64,000 nucleotides of DNA, taken from the NCBI RefSeq assembly GCF_945859705.1, contig NC_079137.1:57320552-57384551 (forward strand). The letters are read 5' to 3'. A program made the translations under genes and the position numbers. Source of the stretch: Episyrphus balteatus (Eukaryota; Arthropoda; Insecta; Diptera; Syrphidae). The notes under the pieces were generated by a model. The model was given only the letters and a program-made list of their open reading frames with translations. It made no database searches and was not told where the DNA came from. Position 1 is the stretch's first letter; each line of letters begins with the position of its first letter. Shown here piece by piece: positions 1 to 10,034 of the stretch.

Positions 1-239
1 GTTTGATTGACAGACAACAGGGCAATGCCCGAAGGCATGTTGTAATTTTATGGATAACCAATAGCGTGGTTTTAACAAATTCAATCGATTTTTATGTCTC
101 TTCGTTTTGATTCATCTATTTGTTATGATAAAGTGTTTTGAATAAAATGTAGTTTTAGTGACATTTAAGTATTTAGAGAGTTATATAAAATTAAAATTCG
201 GTTGTCTACGTCTATGCCCTCAAGGCCTTAAAATAAAAA

Positions 240-880
240 AAAAAATTCCCGTTTTCTTGTATTTTTGATTTTTATTAAAACTATTTAAATGCTTTTGTAT
301 AAAATAATTCTTTGAAATTATAAAACTTGTTTTGGGAGAAACTCAAAAATTAATAAAAACGGTTCTATGGCAGATACCGATACCTACTAAAGATTTTCGA
401 AAAAAAAAAAATGTTTTCTTAAAAAAAATAGAGCTTGTTTAGAAACTAACACTCGAATTTTTTAATCAAAATCGTATTAGGAGCCCCCGAGTAAAAATGG
501 AATTCCACCGCGCTACCGCTGCACCACGTCTGCACCACTTTTTGACCGCCCGCCGCATCACCGCTGCACTACGTCCGCACCGAATTTTTCATACAAAATA
601 AAATGGTGCGGGCGTGGTGCAGTCGTGGTGCGGCGGTCAAGATTTTTTTTTATTTGTTTCTTTAAAAGTTCAATTTCTATTTTTACTCGGGCTGTTTTTG
701 AGAAAATTAAACTTTTCCAAAACTAATGTAGGTTTAAAAGGTACCTACATATCGTTATTTTTGGTCCAAATAAATTATTCCAAAAAATGCTATATGTATA
801 TTGTAATAACAAAATTTGAAGTGAATAGACCCAAAAACAAAATTTCTCTGGAAAATACCCACCTTTAAAAATGATTGAAA
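240..880 (+). repeat. Copy of dispersed repeat family A, split by an insertion
   Basis: It carries the family landmark GGTTCTATGGCAGATACC at 361-378 and, after the insertion, the block ending CGTTATTTTTGGTCC around 753-767. The same landmarks in the same order occur at 52090-52260. The copy is interrupted at about 484-691 by a hairpin element. Confidence 0.5.
484..691. mobile_element. Short inverted-repeat element nested in repeat A
   Basis: The ends are inverted copies of CCCGAGTAAAAAT (486 onward; reverse complement ending at 691). The interior is unusually GC-rich, with opposed runs of GCACCAC and GTGGTGC that would fold back. The sequence on either side (AGGAGCC / CTGTTTTTGAG) rejoins to match the uninterrupted family A copy near 52195-52210. 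No protein is encoded. It is probably a MITE-class element; I cannot assign a superfamily. Confidence 0.55.
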
Positions 881-2545
881 AAAAAAAAAACATTTTTCAA
901 CATGAGAATGAGAGGACCTTGTTAAACAGAAAAGTAATACAAACTAGTGTTTAAAAATTGGTAATGGTTTATAGTCTTGAAAAAATTGTAAAAAAAAAAC
1001 TCAATTTAGAGTGTTCAAAAAACAAAACTCATAATTTTTTAAACAAATCAACTCGTTTTTCAAACAGACAGACCGAAAAAAGAGTTCTTAATTTCTGTAA
1101 CGATATTTTGTTTATATGGCAAGATAAGGATAGGTAATAAGGTGGGTCGTTGTTGGGTTTTTTTTTTGAATTTCAAATCATAATAGCGCGGAAAAGTTGT
1201 GAATGGTGAAGACTAAGAAGGGGTTAGAAAATAATCGAAATCGGTTGATATCTTCAATCCGCGCATCGCCTCTAAAGCTTGAAAAAATGTTTAAAAAATG
1301 GTATTTTTACAAAAAAAATTTAAACACCCTAACATCCTTTTTTTTAAATAAAATAGCTTTGGACAACCTTTACATTAGCTAAATATTAAGTAGAAAAAAA
1401 AATTGTTCAAATTGAGTAAGGACTTCCGGTCGCACATGCGTTTTGAAATTTGTCGAAATATGGCAAAATTCCTTTTTTTTTTACGAATTTTTTTAATGGT
1501 TTAGACTACCTATTTGGTAAATTATTATTTTTACCAAATTTCACAATCAGTGAATGCTATGAACTCGTTATGTATCATTCTGTATCATTCTCCTCGTCGC
1601 ACAGTGTTGCTTTATGGCGTCAAAAATCATTTACACGGCCATTTCTTGAAGAAAAGTCATGAAATTTGGGACACTGAAGCACTGATATCGTCCCGTTTCT
1701 GCTTGAACAAAAATGTAATTACAAGGACATTTTTGTTCAAGATTTTTTTTTCTGTTAAAATTTGCTCTAGAACTTAAAAAAAGAATAGATACAAAGGTTT
1801 TAGTTTAGAAACAACTCAATCAATATGTCATAAACATAACTTGATTACCTTTTGTTCAATTCATATTTTTAATTTTGAGAAAAATGTTTCTTTTAAGAAC
1901 AGAACAAAATTTGCTATGTAGATACGTGGTTCACGCAGAAACGGGACGGTATTGATATGAGAAATACGAAAAATCTTCCAACGTTTATTTCTATTTCTTA
2001 AATTTTTTGATTAAATTAGCACATTTTTTACATATTTCCTATTTATTGTCATAAAAACATAGTTGACAAATATATAACGCCAAAATAAATAATGGGAGGT
2101 TTTAGTATGCAAGATTATAGTTTTTGAGGATTTCCCCAAAAACAAAGTTTGGACATTTTGGTTCGTTGTTGGCATATTTTTCAAATGCTCATAGATACTA
2201 AAGAAAAGCAAATTTGACGTGATTCGTCTTTTTTTGGAAAAATTGTGAACGCAATAACTACTTTTGTTAGAGTTTAGGTTGGTTAGGTTAAGTTAAAATC
2301 CAAGAATTTTTGAATAAATTCTTCTTTCAGTTTTTTTTATACAAATCTGTCAGAAATTTAATTTTGCAGGGGGACACGACAGTAATTTTTTTGAACTATT
2401 TATATTCTAAAAATATGGATTTTGCCCAAAGATGGAACACCTAGAATTTTTGGCAATAACTAATTCTCTCGAATATAGTTTTTTTTTTTTAAGAAATTCA
2501 GAATAGCTTCGTATAACTTAATTTTTTTATTATTTAAATTTTAAG

Positions 2546-2950
2546 GAAATGCGAGCTTCTCTTGGTCAATATGGAAGTCGACGCGCCATAACCCAAGCTT
2601 GGGATCAAACTCAAGAACGCCTAAGATGTTGTGGAGTTGACTCGTGGCACGATTGGAATCGTTATGGTCAAATTCCCGAGTCATGTTGTCAGGAAATCTT
2701 CGGAGGACAACGCAAACAATGTACATTATTCCCTAACATCAGCAATCTCTACAGTCAGGGATGTCTTAATATTACAACTGTATATGTACGTGATCATGCT
2801 GCTTTAATTGGTGGTTCTGCAATAGGAGTTGCTGTCATAATGGTACAAAGTTATTTGTTTATTATCCTCTAAAATATTTTAACTTATTATTTTTTATTTC
2901 AGATATTTGGTCTTATATTCTCATGTTTATTATTTAATATGATTGAATAG
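2546..2950 (+). CDS. Tetraspanin, last two exons (5'-partial)
   Basis: Exons are 2546-2842 and 2903-2950, joined by a 60-bp GTACAA...TTTCAG intron and ending in TAG at 2950. The first exon encodes most of the large extracellular loop. It has the diagnostic CCG motif (RLRCCGVDSWHDW), then PESCCQE and two further single cysteines, six in all, as expected for disulfides in this loop. It then enters the fourth membrane helix (ALIGGSAIGVAVIM), which finishes in exon two (IFGLIFSCLLFNMIE, then stop). The exon starts after TTTTAAG with GAA; the ATG at 2549 is internal and not a start. TM1-3 must lie upstream of the window. Tetraspanins organise membrane microdomains and partner proteins at the cell surface. 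The family call is firm; the orthologue is not resolved. An AATAAA-like signal lies near 3364. Confidence 0.9.
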
Positions 2951-4549
2951 TTTACGAGTATAGCTATAAGAAAAACTATCCAAATTATCTATCCGTCCTT
3001 AAGTATTTATTTTGTTAAGCATTTTAATGTTATTTTCGTTTTTTTTTTTATATATATATAATTGAAAGCAGGTGCATGCTTCTTAAAAATACATCAAATT
3101 ATATTAAAATATCTTCTTATACTAATCTTATGTTAAGTTACTCTTATATCAATAATTTCTTAATTATTATTAAACAAAAAAAACTCACTAATTTATTTAT
3201 AAGTTTTTTGTTATAGTGTTTTAACATTTATAAATAATATTTTTTTTTCTCATTGGCAATCATTGTAAATTATTATTTAATTGCATTTAATCTTGTTGAT
3301 CTTAAAAAAAGTTATAAGATCTTGTTTATGTTATAATGTAACTTGCTTGTTTTTAGTAGATAAAATAAAAATGATAAGTTCTTTTTTTCGTTACAAGTTA
3401 CAACCAATTTGAATATTTTGTGAGCAAGAAAGAAATGAAACAGAGAGGATATTTGTATAACAAATAAGATGTTTGAATGTTATTAAGAAGGTCTATTAAC
3501 ACTGAGGAATGGGTAAACGTACAACGAAATCTGGTAGAATCAACTCAAAAAAGCCTAAAATCCCACGCATTTGCTACAGAAATGCCCCATTTACTAAAAA
3601 AAAAAAAAAACTCCGAAAACTTAATTTGGAGCATTTTTAAGTTTTAAGTGTTTGAAAAACACCGGACTTTATTTGCTTTTTCAAGAATACACGATACTTT
3701 TTCTTAACATGTTAGAGTAAATGAATAAGAAAATTCGAAAAGGTGAGAAAGAAAAAAAAAACTGAAATTTTTGAGTCTTGAGGTAAAATACCACGACTCA
3801 TCGTTTCGAAGAATATTCTTAAACAAGTTATGGTCTCTAACTTCAATAAGACTCCGAAAACACAAGGTGCGTTTATGAGCGTTGAAAAAATATTGGCTTT
3901 AATACATTCAAAACTACTACCTAGCTTTTCGTTCGATTTTTGAACAAAATATAATTTCCGTATTAAAAGGGTTCTGTTCTTTTAGGTTTTAGGTTTAGGT
4001 TGTTCTGGATTTTCAAATCCATAAAAAAAAAGAAACAGTGGGTTCTATAGTAAATTAATTGTGGAATTATATTTCCCTAGGAATATTTCCTTGGCTCGGA
4101 AATTATTTTATCATCGTGAATTTTCCTCGTAATTTATTTTCAGGAAAAAAAAAATCTTATGAAATGACAGCTAAGTTCAATTGGAAATTTGTCCCCAATA
4201 TCACTTAATTTCAAGGAAACATTTCATCATCATTTTCACTTCTTTACATGAAAATTGACGTTCCGATTTGAAATATTTTTCATACAAAAACGCTACCAAT
4301 TGCGTTTTTTTGTCTTCGTTGGGAAGGGAATGCCTTAAACCCTAAAACAAAAAATTACTAATTGTTGTTGTTGTGTTACTTTTTCTGTAAACAAGATCGG
4401 TAAAAGGTCAAAAATAGATACTGTATACATTTGAAAAGATTTGCTAAGGATTTCAAACTCAATATATTCCAAACAAGTCTATTAGTATAAGTTGTTTCTA
4501 TTTTAAATCTTATTTTTTTAATTAAGGCACCGGTAAAATGCAATTTTTA
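2951..4549. other. Intergenic, tetraspanin to first mucin
   Basis: 3' UTR and spacer. It contains a short TATATATA run near 3051 and homopolymers. I see no coding signal, RNA gene or mobile-element termini. The tetraspanin (plus) and the mucin gene (minus) converge here. Confidence 0.5.
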
Positions 4550-7500
4550 CTAATTGTCATAATCGTAATAATCATAGTATTCAGGAGAAGATGTTGTAGT
4601 TGTCGTAGTTCCAGCTGTTGTACTTGAAGTTGTGACTGCAGATGTTGTAGTTGCAACTGTTGTAGGTTCGACTGTTGTGGGTGCAACTGTTGTTGGTGCA
4701 ACTGTTGTAGGTGCAACTGTTGTAGGTGCAACTGTTGTAGGTTCAACTGTTGTGGGTTCAATTGTTGTTGGTGTAACTGTTGTAGGTTCGACTGTTGTAG
4801 GTTCAACTGTTGTAGGTTCAATTGTTGTTGGTGCAACTGTTGTTGGTTCGACTGTTGTTGGTGCAACTGTTGTGGGTTCAACTGTTGTTGGTGCAACTGT
4901 TGTTGGTTCGACTGTTGTAGGTGCAACTGTTGTTGGTGCATCTGTTGTTGGTTCAATTGTTGTTGGTGCAACTGTTGTTGGTTCAACTGTTGTAGGTTCA
5001 ACTGTTGTAGGTTCAATTGTTGTAGGTTCAATTGTTGTTGGTGCAACTGTTGTTGGTGCAACTGTTGTTGGTGCAACTGTTGTTGGTGCAACTGTTGTTG
5101 GTGCATCTGTTGTTGGTGCAACTGTTGTAGGTTCGACTGTTGTAGGTGCAACTGTTGTTGTTGCATCTGTTGTTGGTGCAACTGTTGTAGGTTCAACTGT
5201 TGTTGGTGCAACTGTTGTTGGTGCAACTGTTGTTGGTGCATCTGTTGTTGGTGCAACTGTTGTAGGTTCGACTGTTGTAGGTGCAACTGTTGTGGGTTCA
5301 ACTGTTGTTGGTGCAACTGTTGTAGGTTCGACTGTTGTAGGTGCAACTGTTGTGGGTTCAACTGTTGTTGGTGCAACTGTTGTTGGTTCGACTGTTGTAG
5401 GTGTAACTGTTGTTGGTGCATCTGTTGTTGGTTCAATTGTTGTTGGTGCAACTGTTGTAGGTTCAACTGTTGTAGGTTCAACTGTTGTTGGTGCAACTGT
5501 TGTAGGTTCAACTGTTGTAGGTTCAACTGTTGTAGGTTCAATTGTTGTAGGTTCAATTGTTGTTGGTGCAACTGTTGTTGGTGCAACTGTTGTTGGTGCA
5601 ACTGTTGTTGGTGCATCTGTTGTTGGTGCAACTGTTGTTGGTGCAACTGTTGTAGGTTCAACTGTTGTTGGTGCAACTGTTGTTGGTGCAACTGTTGTTG
5701 GTGCATCTGTTGTTGGTGCAACTGTTGTAGGTTCGACTGTTGTAGGTGCAACTGTTGTGGGTTCAACTGTTGTTGGTGCAACTGTTGTAGGTTCGACTGT
5801 TGTAATTGCAACTGTTGTGGGTTCAACTGTTGTTGGTGCAACTGTTGTTGGTGCATCTGTTGTTGGTGCAACTGTTGTGGGTTCAACTGTTGTTGGTGCA
5901 ACTGTTGTTGGTGCATCTGTTGTTGGTGCAACTGTTGTAGGTTCGACTGTTGTAGGTGCAACTGTTGTGGGTTCAACTGTTGTTGGTGCAACTGTTGTAG
6001 GTTCGACTGTTGTAGGTGCAACTGTTGTGGGTTCAACTGTTGTTGGTGCAACTGTTGTTGGTGCATCTGTTGTTGGTGCAACTGTTGTAGGTTCGACTGT
6101 TGTAGGTGCAACTGTTGTGGGTTCAACTGTTGTTGGTGCAACTGTTGTAGGTTCGACTGTTGTAGGTGCAACTGTTGTGGGTTCAACTGTTGTTGGTGCA
6201 ACTGTTGTAGGTGCAACTGTTGTAGGTGCAACTGTTGTAGGTTCAACTGTTGTAGGTGCAACTGTTGTAGGTGCAACTGTTGTAATTGCAACTGTTGTAG
6301 GTGCAACTGTTGTGGGTTCAACTGTTGTAGGTACAACTGTTGTAGGTTCAATTGTTGTTGGTGCAACTGTTGTTGGTGCAACTGTTGTTGGTGCAACTGT
6401 TGTTGGTGCAACTGTTGTTGGTGCAACTGTTGTTGGTGCAACTGTTGTGGGTTCAACTGTTGTTGGGGCAACTGTTGTAGGTTCAACTGTTGTAGGTGCA
6501 GCCGTTGTAGTTGCAACTGTTGTAGGTGCAACTGTTGTGGGTTCAACTGTTGTAGGTGCAACTGTTGTAGGTTCAACTGTTGTTGGTGCAACTGTTGTTG
6601 GTGCAACTGTTGTTGGTGCAACTGTTGTTGGTGCAACTGTTGTTGGTGCAACTGTTGTTGGTGCAACTGTTGTTGGTGCAACTGTTGTTGGTGCAACTGT
6701 TGTTGGTGCAACTGTTGCTGGTGCAACTGTTGTTGGTGCAACTGTTGTTGGTGCAACTGTGTTTGGTGCAACTGTTGTTGGTGCAACTGTTGTTGGTGCA
6801 ACCGTTGTAGGTGCAACTGTTGTTGGACCAACAGTTGTAGGTGCAACTGTTGTTGGTGCGACGGTAACAGGACGGCCATCAGGGCCATAGCATGGGCCAC
6901 CATTGGGTGGGTTATAACCTGGACGTCCCTTAGGTCCATAACAAACAGGTTTCGCAGTCGTTGTTGCTGCAGTATTTGTAGTTTCCACTGTTGGGCTTGG
7001 AGTTGTTGATGATGCTGCGTCGGTAAGTGGACGGCCATCAGGGCCATAGCATGGGCCACCATTGGGTGGGTTATAACCTGGACGTCCCTTAGGTCCTAAA
7101 CAAACAGGTTTCGCAGTCGTTGTAGGTATAGTAGTTGTAGTTCCTACTGTTGGGCTTGGAGTTGTTGATGATGCTGCGTCGGTAAGTGGACGGCCATCAG
7201 GGCCATAGCATGGGCCACCATTGGGTGGGTTATAACCTGGACGTCCCTTAGGTCCTAAACAAACAGGTTTCGCAGTCGTTGTAGCTGCAGTATTGGTAGT
7301 TCCTACTGTTGTGCTTGGAGTTGTTGATGATGCTGCGTCGGTAAGTGGACGGCCATCAGGGCCATAGCATGGGCCACCATTGGGTGGGTTATAACCTGGA
7401 CGTCCCTTAGGTCCTAAACAAACAGGTTTCGCAGTCGTTGTAGCTGCAGTATTGGTAGTTCCTACTGGTGTGCTTGGAGTTGTTGATGATGCTGCGTCGG

Positions 7501-8143
7501 TAAGTGGACGGCCATCAGGGTCATAGCATGGGCCACCATTGGGTGGGTTATAACCTGGACGTCCCTTAGGTCCTAAACAAACAGGTTTCGCAGTCGTTGT
7601 AACCGGAATACCATCAGGGCCATAACACGGACCACCATTGGGTGGATTATAACCTGGACGTCCTTTTGGTCCATAACAAGGAGTTTTCGCAGTTGTAACT
7701 GAAGTTGCGGATGTATCTATTTGACTTGTTGAAGATTGAGCCGCTGGAACAGAAGTTGTTGCCTTTTGAGGTGGGCGTTCATCGGGACGATTAGGGCAGG
7801 GGCGGTCTTTACCTGGTCGATTTGGTTTTGGTCTTCCACCAGATCCAAAACAGGGACGGCCACCCCTATCAGGTCTTCCTTTATCGCCACCTGGACGACG
7901 GAACCTTCTTTCATCGGAATCAGGATCCCTTTCGAAATCTTCAGGATCAAAATCATCTTCAATTTCTTCCTCAAATTCAGAATCGAAATCTTCTTCTTCG
8001 TCGTCAAATTCACGGTCATCACCCATTTCAGGACGAGGAGGGCGGCGATCATCAGGACCTCTTTCTCGGCGATGATGCCTCCTCCCATGGCAAACAGCTA
8101 CACTTAATAAAAGCACTAAAACAACAACCAATTTCGAAACCAT
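4550..8143 (-). CDS. Giant secreted Thr-rich mucin (glue-like), 1197 aa
   Basis: Single exon. I choose the ATG at 8143 (MVSKLVVVLVLL...) over the one at 8161. It matches the family start pattern, and 8161 lies only about 24 bp from the TATA box. Residues 1-20 are a signal peptide. About 21-150 is highly charged, with Arg/His-rich then Asp/Glu-rich runs and one degenerate Cys module. About 157-425 holds six copies of a Cys module (CxGPKGRPGYNPPNGGPC) separated by TTP-rich linkers ending TTTAKP. About 425-1165 is roughly 147 tandem pentamers PTTVA, PTTVE or PTTDA. The tail is EYYDYYDYDN. Dense Thr predicts heavy O-glycosylation, so this is a secreted gel or adhesive of the insect salivary-glue/mucin type. 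The exact orthologue is unknown. It is first in a run of five same-strand relatives. Long open frames on both strands across the array are by-products of the 15-bp period. Confidence 0.88.
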   Translation of the reverse strand: MVSKLVVVLVLLLSVAVCHGRRHHRRERGPDDRRPPRPEMGDDREFDDEEEDFDSEFEEEIEDDFDPEDFERDPDSDERRFRRPGGDKGRPDRGGRPCFGSGGRPKPNRPGKDRPCPNRPDERPPQKATTSVPAAQSSTSQIDTSATSVTTAKTPCYGPKGRPGYNPPNGGPCYGPDGIPVTTTAKPVCLGPKGRPGYNPPNGGPCYDPDGRPLTDAASSTTPSTPVGTTNTAATTTAKPVCLGPKGRPGYNPPNGGPCYGPDGRPLTDAASSTTPSTTVGTTNTAATTTAKPVCLGPKGRPGYNPPNGGPCYGPDGRPLTDAASSTTPSPTVGTTTTIPTTTAKPVCLGPKGRPGYNPPNGGPCYGPDGRPLTDAASSTTPSPTVETTNTAATTTAKPVCYGPKGRPGYNPPNGGPCYGPDGRPVTVAPTTVAPTTVGPTTVAPTTVAPTTVAPTTVAPNTVAPTTVAPTTVAPATVAPTTVAPTTVAPTTVAPTTVAPTTVAPTTVAPTTVAPTTVAPTTVEPTTVAPTTVEPTTVAPTTVATTTAAPTTVEPTTVAPTTVEPTTVAPTTVAPTTVAPTTVAPTTVAPTTVAPTTIEPTTVVPTTVEPTTVAPTTVAITTVAPTTVAPTTVEPTTVAPTTVAPTTVAPTTVEPTTVAPTTVEPTTVAPTTVEPTTVAPTTVEPTTVAPTTDAPTTVAPTTVEPTTVAPTTVEPTTVAPTTVEPTTVAPTTVEPTTVAPTTDAPTTVAPTTVEPTTVAPTTDAPTTVAPTTVEPTTVAITTVEPTTVAPTTVEPTTVAPTTVEPTTVAPTTDAPTTVAPTTVAPTTVEPTTVAPTTVAPTTDAPTTVAPTTVAPTTVAPTTIEPTTIEPTTVEPTTVEPTTVAPTTVEPTTVEPTTVAPTTIEPTTDAPTTVTPTTVEPTTVAPTTVEPTTVAPTTVEPTTVAPTTVEPTTVAPTTVEPTTVAPTTDAPTTVAPTTVAPTTVEPTTVAPTTDATTTVAPTTVEPTTVAPTTDAPTTVAPTTVAPTTVAPTTVAPTTIEPTTIEPTTVEPTTVEPTTVAPTTIEPTTDAPTTVAPTTVEPTTVAPTTVEPTTVAPTTVEPTTVAPTTIEPTTVEPTTVEPTTVTPTTIEPTTVEPTTVAPTTVAPTTVAPTTVAPTTVEPTTVATTTSAVTTSSTTAGTTTTTTSSPEYYDYYDYDN
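4640..6868 (-). repeat. 15-bp coding minisatellite (PTTVA/E/D), about 147 units
   Basis: The plus-strand unit is GTAGGTGCAACTGTT with variants at a few positions; it encodes Thr-Val-Ala/Glu-Pro-Thr on the minus strand. No unit breaks the frame. Longer similarities are visible: 5701-5820 nearly repeats at 6061-6180, and a block rich in GGTTCAATT recurs near 4981-5040 and 5461-5570. This points to segmental duplication on top of single-unit slippage. A long array of this kind is likely length-polymorphic and prone to assembly collapse. Confidence 0.95.
6868..7690 (-). repeat. Six tandem Cys-module repeats within the mucin gene
   Basis: Six copies of a segment encoding the Cys module plus linker, with module starts near 6888, 7043, 7199, 7360, 7520 and 7618. 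Most are spaced about 155-160 bp. The inner four are almost identical in DNA, indicating recent amplification or gene conversion. The 7520 copy changes one Gly to Asp (CYDPDG), and the outermost copy has a shortened linker. Confidence 0.9.
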
Positions 8144-8184
8144 TATCGTTATTAATTTCATAGACCAAATGAACTCAATTCTTA

Positions 8185-8260
8185 GCTTTTATACAAAATT
8201 TGGAACCGCAAATAAAAAACAAACAAATTATTTGACGTAAATGAAAGGTATTTATTGACA
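8185..8260 (-). promoter_or_regulatory. Promoter of the 1197-aa mucin gene
   Basis: In gene orientation there is a block TGTCAATA, then CATTTACGTCAAA (8231-8260), a 37-bp spacer and TATAAAAGC (8185-8193) inside TTTTGTATAAAAGC. The same parts at the same spacing precede the next three genes of the family. A GAACAATG motif lies just upstream (8291-8298). Confidence 0.75.
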
Positions 8261-8879
8261 CAGGTTCACCAGGTAAGGCACATGTGTGAGCATTGTTCTT
8301 TTATTATTATAGACAAAATAAATACAAGAATTTGAACTTTCTGCATAAAAATAACCTATTTTGGTGAAAAAAGTTCAAATTCTGTTTACCTCGTGTGCCT
8401 GTTATTAAATAATGCAAATCAAAAAATAAACAAAGTTAAATTCGATAAGGAGTTATATAATAATTTTTTTTATTCAATAAATGAAGTCCCTCTCCCTGAA
8501 TGCAATACCAAAATGGCTGACTAAGCTTATGCGTGTTCTTTTGGAGATGGTGAAGATCTCATTCTTACTTCAAAATAATGAAAATAATGAATGTCAAATG
8601 AAGACAAAAATTTCCAAAGGCTCTGATTGGTTTGTTCCAGAAAAAACTTTAACGGTTTCTGATACTTTAAAACAGCTGAACAATCATAGATTTGAAATAT
8701 TCTGAACTGCAAGTTCAGATGTTTTTTATTAAATTGAGTGTTGAGTATGGAACGCAATATCATCTACTCGTGCATGTTATTTGAAAAATTAAAGTGTTGT
8801 TTAACAAAAACAAATGTGTGTACACATGTACACGCGATTGAAGTTATTCTTCTCACTCACAGAATTTTTTTTTGTCATC

Positions 8880-9600
8880 TTCATTTTGAATGAGAACTTA
8901 ACGAAGCAAGTATGAAACTTAAAGAAGTAAAAAGTGCGACTCACTAGTGTAAAAATCCTTCATTGAGAATGCAACTTCAACAAATTAAAAATCTTCATGT
9001 TGTATGAGAACTTAACGAAGTAAAAACTGCGACTTCCTCGGGTAAAAAATCCTTCATTGAAGATGCGACTATAATAAAATAGACGTCTTCATATTGTATT
9101 ACAACTTAACGAAGTAAAACCTAAAAACTGCGGCTTGCGGGGGTCAAAATCCTTCATTAAGGATGCAGCTTGAAAAAATTAAAAGTCTTCATGTTGTATA
9201 AGAACTTAACGAAGTAAAAAGTGCGACTCCTTAGGAACAAAATCCTTAATTAAAGATGCGACCATAAAAAAATAGAAGTCTTCATGTTGTATAAGAACTT
9301 AAAGAAGTAAAAAGTACGACTTCCTAGGGTCAAAATCTTCATTAAGGATGCAGCTTGAAAAAATTAAAAGTTTTCATGTTATCTGAGAACTTAACGAAGT
9401 AAAACCTGCGACTTTCGGGGGTCAAAATCCTTCAACATAACTTAACGAAGTTAAAAATGTGACTCCCTGGGGTCAAAATCCGACCTTGAGCATTATACTT
9501 TAAAAAATTAAAAGTCCTTAGATTGTATGAGAACTTAACGAAGTATAATGTGAGACTTCCTACTGTCAAAATAAAATCCTTCATTGAGGAAACGACTTAA
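8880..9600. repeat. Degenerate tandem repeat of about 55-105 bp, about 8 units
   Basis: The motif GAACTTAACGAAGTAAAA, or close variants, recurs at about 8892, 9006, 9111, 9201, 9294, 9385, 9438 and 9530. Each is followed by GCGACTTCC-like and AATCCTTCATTGAGGATGC-like blocks. Spacing varies from about 53 to 114 bp and copies diverge, so the array is old. It is non-coding. Confidence 0.8.
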
Positions 9601-9615
9601 AACATAAAGGGCCGG

Positions 9616-9700
9616 TTTGTTCACACTCGATTATCTTTTAATCTAGGATTATTATTCCATACAAAAATCCTTGATTAAAAGATAATCGAGTGTGAACAAA
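9616..9700. repeat. Perfect 28-bp inverted repeat (hairpin/MITE-like)
   Basis: 9616-9643 and 9673-9700 are exact reverse complements separated by 29 bp. Weaker complementarity extends outward (GGGCCGG / TCGGGGCT). It is probably a tiny foldback element. It sits directly at the end of the tandem repeat. Confidence 0.8.
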
Positions 9701-10034
9701 TCGGGGCTAAGAGTTTTCATACTTGTAATATTAATGTCTTCATTTTGTTCCCATAATATTGTCTTTAGAGTTCAAAAGTGATTTTTTTATCATTTGCGTT
9801 CGTCAAGTTTATTGTTCTAATGAATTTGAAATTGTTGGAAACGTAATGAGAAAAAAAAACAAGAAAAATTATTTGTATGCTGGTTATTATTCGTTGACGG
9901 ATAGACACCAATTTTATTCTTTGTATAATTCACATAATAACAACCTTAAAGTATAACAGTTTTTTTTTTTTTTTTTTAATTATAATTTGATTATAACACA
10001 ATTTTGCATACAAAAGTTAACATAAATTATAACT

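Larger units (their letters stand above)
1..2545. other. Non-coding stretch: probable tetraspanin intron and repeats
   Basis: I see no supported exon. The stretch holds a dispersed-repeat copy (about 240-880) interrupted by a hairpin element (484-691). It also holds an inverted pair around 1685-1705 and 1935-1957 sharing a block related to GTCCCGTTTCTGC. It ends in the acceptor of the tetraspanin exon at 2546, so most of it is probably intron of that gene. The ORFs found here are AT-rich chance frames. Confidence 0.5.
8261..9958. other. Intergenic with a degenerate tandem repeat and hairpin
   Basis: Beyond the promoter, 8262-8870 shows nothing I can support; its ORFs are overlapping chance frames. 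The tandem repeat (8880-9600) and the inverted repeat (9616-9700) are listed separately. 9720-9958 carries only a short unsupported ORF. Confidence 0.5.

Noticed and set aside
4522..7062. 846-codon Gln/Leu/His-rich minus-strand frame and 752-codon Val/Gly-rich plus-strand frame
   Set aside because: Both are by-products of a 15-bp repeat without stops in these frames. The 1197-aa frame has the signal peptide, promoter and family resemblance.
8143..8161. Upstream in-frame ATG of the giant mucin at 8161
   Set aside because: It lies about 24 bp from the TATA box, at or before the expected transcription start. The internal ATG matches the family signal-peptide pattern.
7717..8163. Plus- and minus-strand ORFs over the N-terminal part of the giant mucin
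   Set aside because: Shadow frames of the mucin coding sequence without independent evidence.
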